This document shows positions 1-5,750 of a stretch of 6,231 nt of DNA, in pieces; the first letter of the stretch is position 1, and every line of letters starts with the position of its first letter. A program made the position numbers and the translations under genes. The notes below the pieces were generated by a model, which worked only from the letters and a program-made list of their open reading frames with translations, was not told the origin of the DNA and searched no databases. This DNA is from Fidelibacterota bacterium UBA7303 (GTDB taxonomy: Bacteria > Fidelibacterota > Marinisomatia > Marinisomatales > UBA1611). Location: assembly GCA_002471805.1 (NCBI GenBank), contig DKQR01000165.1, positions 1 to 6,231 on the forward strand, written 5' to 3'.

Positions 1-389
1 TAACAGCGGAACTTGGTGAAAAAATTCAAATTGTTGGCGATGACCTAACAGTGACCAATAAATCCCGTTTAAGGCGTTCTATTGATGAAAAATGCATGAA
101 CGCCATACTAATTAAACTCAATCAAATTGGTACTGTAACCGAAACCATGGAAGCAGTGGAATTGGCTAAGGATGCAGATTTTGGAGCAGTTATTTCCCAC
201 CGCTCCGGTGAAACAGAAGATACAACCATTGCTGATTTTTCCGTGGCCATGGGCATGGGCCAGATTAAAACAGGATCCGCATCTAGAACAGATAGAATAT
301 GCAAATATAATCAATTATTGAGAATTGAAGAACAGCTTGGGAATAAAGCAGTCCTGGCAGACATGGGCGTTTTGGGAACATCAAGATAA
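1..389 (+). CDS. eno: Enolase, C-terminal part (5' end outside window)
   Basis: Enolase (phosphopyruvate hydratase) interconverts 2-phosphoglycerate and phosphoenolpyruvate in cytosolic glycolysis and gluconeogenesis. Only the last 128 codons are present; the reading frame is already open at base 3 and ends with TAA at 387-389. The visible part covers the end of the TIM-barrel domain. It holds the metal-ligand motif QIVGDDL, the catalytic-lysine strand ILIKLNQIGTVTET, the SHRSGETED loop that closes over the substrate, the GQIKTG lysine strand, and the family C-terminal stretch SRTDRICKYNQLLRIEE. All the active-site residues expected in this portion are intact, so the gene looks functional. 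The stop codon shares its last base with the ATG of the following division gene, which implies co-transcription and probably translational coupling. Identification is very secure. Confidence 0.98.
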   Translation, partial: TAELGEKIQIVGDDLTVTNKSRLRRSIDEKCMNAILIKLNQIGTVTETMEAVELAKDADFGAVISHRSGETEDTTIADFSVAMGMGQIKTGSASRTDRICKYNQLLRIEEQLGNKAVLADMGVLGTSR

Positions 390-745
390 TGCAATACGAC
401 AGGTTGAAGCGTCATTCGCCCCCCAGAACTGTCCGCAGGCAGTCAACGGATACTCAAAGGCAATTTATCCGCGGCGTATTATTACTAATTGGTGTTACCC
501 TTTTAATTGTTTTTATCTTTGGCGATCACGGAATATTCCAGCTTTATAAACTAAAACGGGAACGGGCGGAAGTTCAGGCTCATATCACTTTATTAAGGAA
601 AGAAAGGGAACAGCTTAAATCTGAAAAAGCCCGTCTGGAAAATGACCTGGATTATATTGAAAAACTGGCACGGGAAAGATTCAGGATGGCCAAACCTGGT
701 GAAAAAGTATTTAAAGTGATCCCAAAAAATACGGATTCAGATTAA
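389..745 (+). CDS. ftsB: FtsB/DivIC-family septum formation protein
   Basis: A 118-residue single-pass membrane protein of the septum formation initiator family (FtsB in Gram-negatives, DivIC in Firmicutes). Family members join FtsL and FtsQ in the divisome and help activate septal wall synthesis. The order is typical: a basic cytoplasmic N-terminus (about 1-28), one hydrophobic segment (about 29-45), a periplasmic coiled coil rich in K, R, E and L (about 52-90), and the conserved ending YIEKLARERFRMAKPGEKVFKV (split around residue 100). The N-terminal arm is somewhat longer than in E. coli FtsB. The ATG overlaps the enolase stop by one base, with only a weak GGGAA about a dozen bases upstream, so translation is probably coupled to eno. 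An eno-ftsB pair is also well known in gammaproteobacteria. The symbol is given by family and context; divIC would be equally fair. Confidence 0.9.
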   Translation: MQYDRLKRHSPPRTVRRQSTDTQRQFIRGVLLLIGVTLLIVFIFGDHGIFQLYKLKRERAEVQAHITLLRKEREQLKSEKARLENDLDYIEKLARERFRMAKPGEKVFKVIPKNTDSD

Positions 746-766
746 AATACAGATGAACCAGAAAGA

Positions 767-1489
767 TTATATATTAAACTCCGTTTTATTCTTTAAGAAA
801 GCATCCAGATATATTTCAACCCGTCGATTTTGAGCGCGAGCCTCATTGATTTGTTCTTTGTTCTTCAACTGCGCTATATCAACAATGGGCCGGAATTCGC
901 CATATCCCATGGCAGAGAAAAGGCGCTGGGGCATGTCGGCATAAGTACTGAGCAGGCGTACAAAACTTAATGATCGTGCAGAAGACAGCTCCCAATTACT
1001 GAGGTATTCTGCCGCCTCAGGTAGATCCAGATCATCAGTATGTCCTTCGCAACGGACTTCTACATTCAAGTACGTGTTTCTTTTGTCGATTACATCCAAA
1101 AGATGCACATAATCAGGATCATCGTATACACCAATAATTTTCGATGTTCGTATAATAGCGCCGATCTGTACCAACTGTGGATGGACTTTGGGGTCCACAT
1201 CTGCGGACATGGATTTGAATAATTTACCCCGCATGGTTATTTTAATTCCTTTTGTGACCCGGTCTACAGAAACGTGGGATGAAGCCACATTATCTCTGAG
1301 TTCCTCATACGTTTCATCCAACAACTGATTGATGACCCGGTCAATATGTTCTTCAGCGTCATTGAGAATGACAAGCAGGAGTACAAAAAAGGTAAGCAGG
1401 AGGGTGACCATGTCTGCAAACGTAAGCGCCCAGGCAGTTGCTTTTGCCCGGCGTTCATCCAGGGTAATGGATCTCCGTATTTGAGCCAT
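767..1489 (-). CDS. motB: MotB/PomB-type flagellar stator subunit with OmpA-like domain
   Basis: A 240-residue stator B subunit. It pairs with MotA in the inner membrane, conducts ions and anchors the complex to peptidoglycan. A short basic N-terminus is followed by one membrane helix (about 20-42) containing FADMVTLLLTFFVLLL; Asp26 sits where the essential ion-binding aspartate of MotB/PomB lies. A plug/linker region follows, then an OmpA-like peptidoglycan-binding domain (about 100-232) with VRCEGHTDD, the NWELSSAR helix, the MGYGEFRP turn and the NRRVEIYL strand. The helix (FAD plus TLLLxFFVLL) resembles sodium-type PomB/MotS more than proton-type MotB (ADFMTAMMAFF), so sodium coupling is plausible but inferred. 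About 25 residues (115-140) separate the first OmpA helix from its following strand, longer than usual. The start lies 4 bases after the motA stop, with GGTGA within the end of motA as a possible ribosome site. Confidence 0.93.
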   Translation of the reverse strand: MAQIRRSITLDERRAKATAWALTFADMVTLLLTFFVLLLVILNDAEEHIDRVINQLLDETYEELRDNVASSHVSVDRVTKGIKITMRGKLFKSMSADVDPKVHPQLVQIGAIIRTSKIIGVYDDPDYVHLLDVIDKRNTYLNVEVRCEGHTDDLDLPEAAEYLSNWELSSARSLSFVRLLSTYADMPQRLFSAMGYGEFRPIVDIAQLKNKEQINEARAQNRRVEIYLDAFLKNKTEFNI

Positions 1490-1493
1490 TTAT

Positions 1494-2417
1494 CTAATCT
1501 TCACCGTCAGTTTCTTCTTTGTGCTCTTCCCTTTCTTCTTCTTTTCGTTCATCTAACTTATCTTTAATTCCAGACAAGGAAGATGGCTTTTTGATTTCTG
1601 TAACGCTATCCTCTGAATCAAAACGCCTGTGTCTTGGCACGAAGGTCATTAATTTTTCTCTAATTAAAATAGGATGTTCCCGGGCATGGATACTGATGAT
1701 TCCTTCCAGTACAATATTCTTTAACATCAATTCATTTTCAGACTTACGTTTCAACTTGCCTCCAATAGGAAGAAATACCATATTTGCAAAAAATACACCA
1801 TAAAAAGTTGTAATTAATGCTGTACCCATTCCTTTGAGCAGTTCAGCAAATTTATCCGCTACGCTATAGCTTATATTTAAATCGTTTATTCCTCCACCGG
1901 CAAAATTGTTCATCATCACGATCAATCCAAGCACGGTTCCAAGCATACCAAATGCCGGCGCGTAAGACCCCATATACAGGAAGAGCTCCTGCCCCGCTAT
2001 ATGGCGGACAGCGATATTATCGATTTCCAAATTCAAAAACGTGCGCAAACGAGATGATTCTTTTTCGTTAATTGCCAGCTCAAGACCATTGCGAAGAAAG
2101 ACACTTTGGATACTGGAGAGGTCAGTTTCCAGTGAAAGAAGACCATTTTTCCTGGCTTTTTCAGCTTTTAATACGATTTCATCTATTGTTGTTTTATAAT
2201 CATACACTTCATCTGTAAAAACGTTTTTTAAAATAGCAAAAAGATTGCCAACCGCATGGATTGGAAGATTGACCATAGTGGCAGCCAGGGTTCCTCCAAG
2301 TACAATAATAAGGGCATTGAATTGTGTAAACCAGAAAAGGTCACCGCCACTCAAGAGAATTCCAATGATGATGATGGCAGTTCCCGATAAAAGGCCTATA
2401 ATTGTCCCAAGATCCAT
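1494..2417 (-). CDS. motA: MotA/PomA-type flagellar stator subunit
   Basis: A 307-residue stator A subunit, which forms the ring around MotB and pushes on the rotor protein FliG. Four membrane segments are visible: about 4-23, 31-52, 148-170 and 194-217. The long cytoplasmic loop between the second and third carries the ARKNGLLSLE motif; Arg89 and Glu97 match in spacing the charged residues of E. coli MotA (R90, E98) that contact FliG. Pro154 in the APAFGMLGTVLGLI motif and Pro217 in FLPIGGKLKRK correspond to the two conserved prolines needed for torque. The sequence resembles the PomA/MotP branch. After about residue 262 there is a tail of some 45 residues, ending in a run rich in K, E and D, which makes it longer than most homologues. 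An in-frame TAA lies two codons before the ATG, fixing the start; no Shine-Dalgarno is seen. motB follows after 4 bases. Confidence 0.95.
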   Translation of the reverse strand: MDLGTIIGLLSGTAIIIIGILLSGGDLFWFTQFNALIIVLGGTLAATMVNLPIHAVGNLFAILKNVFTDEVYDYKTTIDEIVLKAEKARKNGLLSLETDLSSIQSVFLRNGLELAINEKESSRLRTFLNLEIDNIAVRHIAGQELFLYMGSYAPAFGMLGTVLGLIVMMNNFAGGGINDLNISYSVADKFAELLKGMGTALITTFYGVFFANMVFLPIGGKLKRKSENELMLKNIVLEGIISIHAREHPILIREKLMTFVPRHRRFDSEDSVTEIKKPSSLSGIKDKLDERKEEEREEHKEETDGED

Positions 2418-2446
2418 AATTTATATTTTCTATTTACTGAGTTTTC

Positions 2447-2486
2447 AAAATATTATAAAACCACCTCTGGGATATTTTAGACGGTG
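2447..2486 (-). terminator. Weak terminator-like hairpin after the rhomboid gene
   Basis: On the minus strand, CACC-G-TCT (2486-2479 region) can pair with AGAGGTG (2468-2462), leaving one bulged G and a loop of about 10 bases. It is followed at once by a T-rich run, TTTTATAATATTTT. The stem is short and bulged and the T run is interrupted, so this could be a weak terminator or attenuator between the rhomboid gene and motA. It could also be chance in AT-rich DNA. Confidence 0.3.
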
Positions 2487-2493
2487 CATTATA
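2452..2493 (-). promoter_or_regulatory. Possible motA promoter elements (two TATAAT boxes)
   Basis: The 82-base rhomboid-motA gap contains two perfect TATAAT hexamers on the minus strand, at 2493-2488 and 2457-2452. Neither has a recognisable TTGACA-like -35 box at 16-18 bases. The nearer one would give a leader of roughly 27 bases. The segment also reads TAAA, 15 bases, then TTTTATAA; this keeps the TAAA and ATAA parts of the flagellar sigma-28 consensus (TAAA-N15-GCCGATAA) but lacks GCCG. A separate motAB promoter is plausible but unproven. Confidence 0.22.
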
Positions 2494-2499
2494 CTTTAA

Positions 2500-3327
2500 T
2501 CAATCTTTTTTCTTATGCCGTGAGAGTGATTTGCTGTTTTCATAAAGTTTTTGCTCTTCATCCTCAGATAAACTGTGAAAGCCGCCCCGGTTTATCTTAT
2601 CCAGAAGCCGATCAATATCCTGTTCCAGTTCCTGGCGGCGGGACATCTTTTTTTCTTCAAGCTGGAGTTGATATTCCAAGGTTTTTTTACGAATAGAAAA
2701 CCAGATATCTTTCCACTGCCAGCGTCGTTTTAACATGACGTAGCCTATGGCCATACCGGCTAAATGGGTTATGTGGCTTATCTGTGTGGTACTATCGAAG
2801 GAGGATATAAATGCTAACACACCGATACCTATTACAAATAATATGGATTTGATTGGAATAATACCATAAAGATAAACTGTACGGTTTGGATAGGTGAGCC
2901 CATAGGCCAGTAATACACCAAATACGGCCCCGCTGGCTCCAACGACTGGTGTTGTAGAATGAAGGGCAAAAATGGCTGTTATAATGCCAGAACCGACTCC
3001 CGTAACAAAATAATATTTAAGAAAATGCTGTTTCCCCCATAGACGCTCCAGCTCACTGCCAAACATCCATAGTACAAACATATTAATCAGCACATGCCAG
3101 ATTCCTCCATGAAAAAAAAGATATGTGACGGGTTGCCAGATCATAAACGCGGACCAAATCAGTTTGGGCACCAAGCCAAAGAGTTCGAAGAACATCCTTT
3201 CGGCACCCGATAATGATTGGAGTAAAAAAATGCCGAAATTCACGGAAACCAGTATTTTAATGGCATCTGTAAAAAGACTGGGTCTGTAGGAGAATTCCCC
3301 GCGATTAGATTGGAATTGATATCTCAT
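2500..3327 (-). CDS. Rhomboid-family intramembrane serine protease with charged C-terminal domain
   Basis: A 275-residue polytopic membrane protein of the rhomboid family, which cuts transmembrane helices inside the membrane. About six hydrophobic segments lie between residues 22 and 200. The catalytic pair is intact: Ser132 in GASGAVFG and His188 in HLAGMAIGY. The oxyanion-side motif HGGIWHVLINMF supplies His78 and Asn82, equivalent to H150 and N154 of E. coli GlpG, and ELERLWG lies in the following loop. Residues about 205-275 form a soluble, highly charged tail; its end (DIDRLLDKINRGGFHSLSEDEEQKLY) resembles the small domain (DUF6576-like) found after rhomboids in Bacteroidota-type bacteria, by recall only. 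An in-frame TAG two codons before the ATG fixes the start. An AGAGGA lies about 24 bases upstream, too far to serve as a normal ribosome site. Substrates cannot be inferred; the neighbouring stator genes are not known targets. Confidence 0.93.
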   Translation of the reverse strand: MRYQFQSNRGEFSYRPSLFTDAIKILVSVNFGIFLLQSLSGAERMFFELFGLVPKLIWSAFMIWQPVTYLFFHGGIWHVLINMFVLWMFGSELERLWGKQHFLKYYFVTGVGSGIITAIFALHSTTPVVGASGAVFGVLLAYGLTYPNRTVYLYGIIPIKSILFVIGIGVLAFISSFDSTTQISHITHLAGMAIGYVMLKRRWQWKDIWFSIRKKTLEYQLQLEEKKMSRRQELEQDIDRLLDKINRGGFHSLSEDEEQKLYENSKSLSRHKKKD

Positions 3328-3352
3328 AACCTAATAAATATACATAATTCCT

Positions 3353-3382
3353 CTATTCTTGAATAGTTTCTTGGATTCTATT
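3353..3382. repeat. Clustered short inverted repeats upstream of the rhomboid gene
   Basis: In the 73-base recO-rhomboid gap, CTATTC (3353-3358), TT and GAATAG (3361-3366) form an inverted repeat with 6-base arms. A third related half-site, CTATT, follows at 3378-3382 and can pair with AATAG (3362-3366). The 2-base spacer of the first pair cannot form an RNA loop without opening the stem, so a protein-binding site is more likely than a terminator. The gap is very AT-rich and chance is a real alternative. Confidence 0.35.
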
Positions 3383-3400
3383 AGTTAACAAAATAAAAAA

Positions 3401-4093
3401 TCAACTGTCTGCCAGGATTTGACGAACCACAGCCATAGATCTGATTTTCGCCAAACCATCAAAATGATACCGCATGAGTATCCATAGATAATTGCTAATG
3501 ATCTGGCGGTCTTCCGGCGTAACCAATTCTGCGGGGAGTTCATGTATATTTTCCGCTAGCAGTCCTGCTAAAATGATACCACTGTTGGGGCCACTGTTGG
3601 GGTCAGGAAGTACAAGCCCAGGTAATTCCCGCTGATCAAGATTGGGACGAAAACCAAGATGAGTGAGTAAAGCACATTCATAAAACCAAAACAGAATATT
3701 GGGATCAGCTTTTTTTTCGTTGAATGCTCTAAGTACATCAGCGAGTGTATTAAATAATCCCGGATGGGGGTCCTCTTCCGATAACGTTTTTTCTGTCATT
3801 TCCAGGATTGCCATCGACAATGTAACAGATCTTAGATCTTGTAAAATTCTTGGCCAGGATTCGCGAAAATTGACCTTGGATAGCACCTGCAATTCCCGGT
3901 TGGGCTTATTGCGGTAGATTACATCCACATAACTTAAAGGCTGAAATTGCGCAGACTTCGGGGATCGTTTTGACCTGGCCCCTTTCACAATAAGATTGAT
4001 CTTCCCGTAATCTCTGCTGAAACATCGGGCAATGAGGCTTGTATCCCCGTAGGAAAAAGATTTTAAAACAATCGCAGGGGTATGAACGATCAT
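3401..4093 (-). CDS. recO: DNA repair protein RecO (no zinc-finger cysteines)
   Basis: RecO works with RecR, and with RecF where present, to load RecA on SSB-coated single-stranded DNA in gap repair. The protein has 230 residues, slightly short of the usual 240-250. Residues about 1-80 form the OB fold, starting with the family motif TPAIVLKSFSYGDTSLI and continuing with KINLIVKGARSKRS. The helical C-terminal domain includes FYECALLTHLGFRPNLD and ends with the RYHFDGLAKIRSM helix. Many RecO proteins carry a four-cysteine zinc site just after the LGF-P-LD motif; here the only cysteines are Cys24 and Cys140, so that site is absent. In its place lies PNSGPNSG (165-172), encoded by a perfect 12-bp tandem duplication. 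An in-frame TGA three codons before the ATG fixes the start; no Shine-Dalgarno is seen. It follows proS by 85 bases. Confidence 0.93.
   Translation of the reverse strand: MIVHTPAIVLKSFSYGDTSLIARCFSRDYGKINLIVKGARSKRSPKSAQFQPLSYVDVIYRNKPNRELQVLSKVNFRESWPRILQDLRSVTLSMAILEMTEKTLSEEDPHPGLFNTLADVLRAFNEKKADPNILFWFYECALLTHLGFRPNLDQRELPGLVLPDPNSGPNSGIILAGLLAENIHELPAELVTPEDRQIISNYLWILMRYHFDGLAKIRSMAVVRQILADS
3579..3602. repeat. Perfect 12-bp tandem duplication inside recO
   Basis: The 12-mer CCACTGTTGGGG occurs twice without a gap (3579-3590 and 3591-3602). It is in frame in recO and encodes PNSG twice (residues 165-172). Perfect identity at all positions suggests a recent slippage duplication or a tandem repeat able to change copy number. 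It adds four residues in the loop where zinc-binding RecO proteins hold their cysteines. Confidence 0.97.
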
Positions 4094-4113
4094 CTGTTTT
4101 CATTTTATATTCA

Positions 4114-4160
4114 CCACCCCATTAACCATTTCCTCATATGAGGAGAGGAAACAAGGGTGG
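4114..4160. repeat. Nested inverted repeats between proS and recO
   Basis: The 85-base gap holds a perfect 14-bp palindrome, TCCTCATATGAGGA (4131-4144). Overlapping it, TTTCCTC (4129-4135) can pair with GAGGAAA (4145-4151). An outer pair, CCACCC (4114-4119) with GGGTGG (4155-4160), encloses both. Neither strand has a T run directly after the stem, so it does not look like an intrinsic terminator. A repressor site or a processing/leader structure upstream of recO are possibilities. Confidence 0.5.
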
Positions 4161-4178
4161 CTAAAAATATTAAAAATA

Positions 4179-5645
4179 TCAGTACGCTTTGGCGTAAATG
4201 ACCTCATGTTTGGCCGGCTGCCCTGAAAAGACACAGGTCAGTCCAGAAGGGTTTTCATCAAAGGGAATACATCGGATTGTCGCTTTTGTCTCTTCCTTCA
4301 CTCTTGTTTCTGTTTTCTCTGTCCCATCCCAGCCACAGCGAACAAAACCGCCCTTTTTTATGACCTTTTTAAATTCATCGTAAGATTCAATATTATGAGT
4401 ATTCTCTTCCCGAAATTTCAGTGCCTGGTCAAATAAACCTTGCTGTATATTCTCGAGTAAGTACGGAATTTTTTCCACTGCTTCATTCTTGGCTAAAACC
4501 TGTTTTTCACCTGTGTCGCGTCGCGCCAGGACAACATTTCCCTGTTGCACATCGCGAGGACCGGCCTCCATACGCAGGGGGACGCCCTTCATTTCCCATT
4601 CATTAAATTTGAACCCCGGGGAATTATCTGTCCAGTCTACCTGAACACGAACACCAGATCGTTCCAGTGCCGCTATAATTGGATTCAGATATGCCTTCAC
4701 CTCTGCTGTCTGCTGATCATCTTTAGAAATAGGAATCACAATAACTTGTACTGGAGCTATTTTTGGTGGAAGCCGTAACCCTTTTTCATCACCATGTGTT
4801 AAAATGACCGCTCCGACCAATCGCGTGCTAATACCCCAGCTCGTGGCCCAGACCCATTCTTCCTGATTGTCTTTAGTTTGAAATGTAACATCAAACGCTT
4901 TAGCAAAATTTTGTCCCAGATTATGAGACGTGCCGGCCTGCAGTGCCCGTTTGTCACCCATCATGGCTTCAATACAGTATGTTTTATCTGCACCGGCAAA
5001 TTTTTCGGATTCAGTTTTCAAACCGGTAATCACAGGAATAGCCAGATAATCATCCGCCAGTTGGCGGTAAAGTTCCAAAATATCCATGGTTTCCTGCTGT
5101 GCTTCTGCTGCTGTTGCGTGGGCAGTATGTCCTTCCTGCCATAAAAATTCTGAAGTACGCAGAAATAAACGAGTGCGCATCTCCCAGCGTACAACATTGG
5201 CCCATTGATTGATCAAAATGGGAAGATCCCGGTAGGATTGAATCCATTTTTTATACATGGACCAGATTACTGTTTCTGAAGTGGGACGGACGATGATTTC
5301 TTCTTCCAGTTTTGATTCCGGATCCACAACCACGCCATGATCTTCATCTGCCTTTAATCGCGTGTGGGTAACAACAGCACATTCTTTGGCAAATCCTTCC
5401 ACATGTTCTGCTTCTCTGGCCAGAAATGACTTTGGAATAAACAATGGGAAATAGGCATTCACATGTCCAGTGTTTTTGATCATTTTATCAAATGTCTCTT
5501 TGATATTATCCCAAAGCTGGAAACCATAAGGGCGAATAACCATGGTCCCTTTCACTGGTCCATAATCTGCCAGGCAAGCCTGGTTTACTACCTGTGTATA
5601 CCACCTGGAAAATTCCGTATTGCGGTCGGGTAGGCGTTTGCTCAT
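4179..5645 (-). CDS. proS: Prolyl-tRNA synthetase, short eukaryote/archaea-type
   Basis: A 488-residue class II synthetase that attaches proline to tRNA-Pro in the cytosol. Motif 1 lies around 30-50 (GTMVIRPYGFQLWDNI); the substrate loop RPTSE is at 120-124; motif 2 includes RWEMRTRLFLRTSEF and the WQEGHTAH loop (153-176); motif 3 is at 267-292 (TSWGISTRLVGAVILTHGDEKGL). An anticodon-binding domain covers about 296-400. The C-terminal domain contains FVRCGWDGTEKTE and ends in the typical AKAY. There is no large editing insertion between motifs 2 and 3, unlike the roughly 570-residue E. coli type; length and ending fit the eukaryote/archaea-like type common in Bacteroidota and Thermus. In the C-terminal domain only Cys437, Cys459 and Cys471 stand near the zinc positions; the fourth is serine (VFSG), so zinc may not bind. 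An in-frame TAA three codons before the ATG fixes the start. No Shine-Dalgarno is seen. Confidence 0.97.
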   Translation of the reverse strand: MSKRLPDRNTEFSRWYTQVVNQACLADYGPVKGTMVIRPYGFQLWDNIKETFDKMIKNTGHVNAYFPLFIPKSFLAREAEHVEGFAKECAVVTHTRLKADEDHGVVVDPESKLEEEIIVRPTSETVIWSMYKKWIQSYRDLPILINQWANVVRWEMRTRLFLRTSEFLWQEGHTAHATAAEAQQETMDILELYRQLADDYLAIPVITGLKTESEKFAGADKTYCIEAMMGDKRALQAGTSHNLGQNFAKAFDVTFQTKDNQEEWVWATSWGISTRLVGAVILTHGDEKGLRLPPKIAPVQVIVIPISKDDQQTAEVKAYLNPIIAALERSGVRVQVDWTDNSPGFKFNEWEMKGVPLRMEAGPRDVQQGNVVLARRDTGEKQVLAKNEAVEKIPYLLENIQQGLFDQALKFREENTHNIESYDEFKKVIKKGGFVRCGWDGTEKTETRVKEETKATIRCIPFDENPSGLTCVFSGQPAKHEVIYAKAY

Positions 5646-5674
5646 ATCATTTTATACTGCATATTTCAGATTTT

Positions 5675-5703
5675 AAATTACCGGGTTGATTCCGGTGCAC
5701 CAA
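5675..5703 (-). promoter_or_regulatory. Candidate proS promoter with an inverted repeat in its spacer
   Basis: On the minus strand, TTGGTG (5703-5698) and TAATTT (5680-5675) are spaced by 17 bases, an acceptable but imperfect sigma-70 pair that would leave a leader of about 25 bases before proS. ACCGG (5680-5684) and CCGGT (5692-5696) form an inverted repeat with a 7-base centre inside this spacer, where a regulator could act on both divergent genes. The + strand also has TACAAT at 5706-5711 as a possible -10 for the ureohydrolase, but the TTGATT at 5686-5691 is only 14 bases away, too close. Confidence 0.25.
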
Positions 5704-5750
5704 GATACAATTATTTAGATTTACCTTCTTCAAACACATAATTTTTTCCC

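Noticed and set aside
724..790. Possible bidirectional terminator between ftsB and motB (ACGGA at 731-735 with TCCGT at 780-784, flanked by A and T runs)
   Set aside because: The stem is only 5 bases, the loop is about 44 bases, and most of it lies inside the two coding ends.
767..2417. MotAB-like pair as part of a Zorya-type anti-phage system
   Set aside because: ZorAB resemble MotAB, but ZorA has a very long helical tail and the system needs ZorC/ZorD or ZorE; none is here, and the conserved stator residues fit a flagellar-type motor.
3112..3717. Eight-base homopolymer runs in rhomboid (A at 3112-3119) and recO (T at 3710-3717) as phase-variation switches
   Set aside because: Runs of eight are common in AT-rich coding DNA for Phe or Lys codons; both frames are intact and nothing else suggests phase variation.
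3906..4103. 65-codon minus-strand frame beginning at the ATG ten bases before recO
   Set aside because: It overlaps the conserved recO N-terminus out of frame and its sequence shows no protein-like pattern; the recO start at 4093 matches the family.
4878..5144. Plus-strand open frames within proS, such as the 88-codon one
   Set aside because: They are antisense shadows of a fully conserved synthetase and carry no domain signal.
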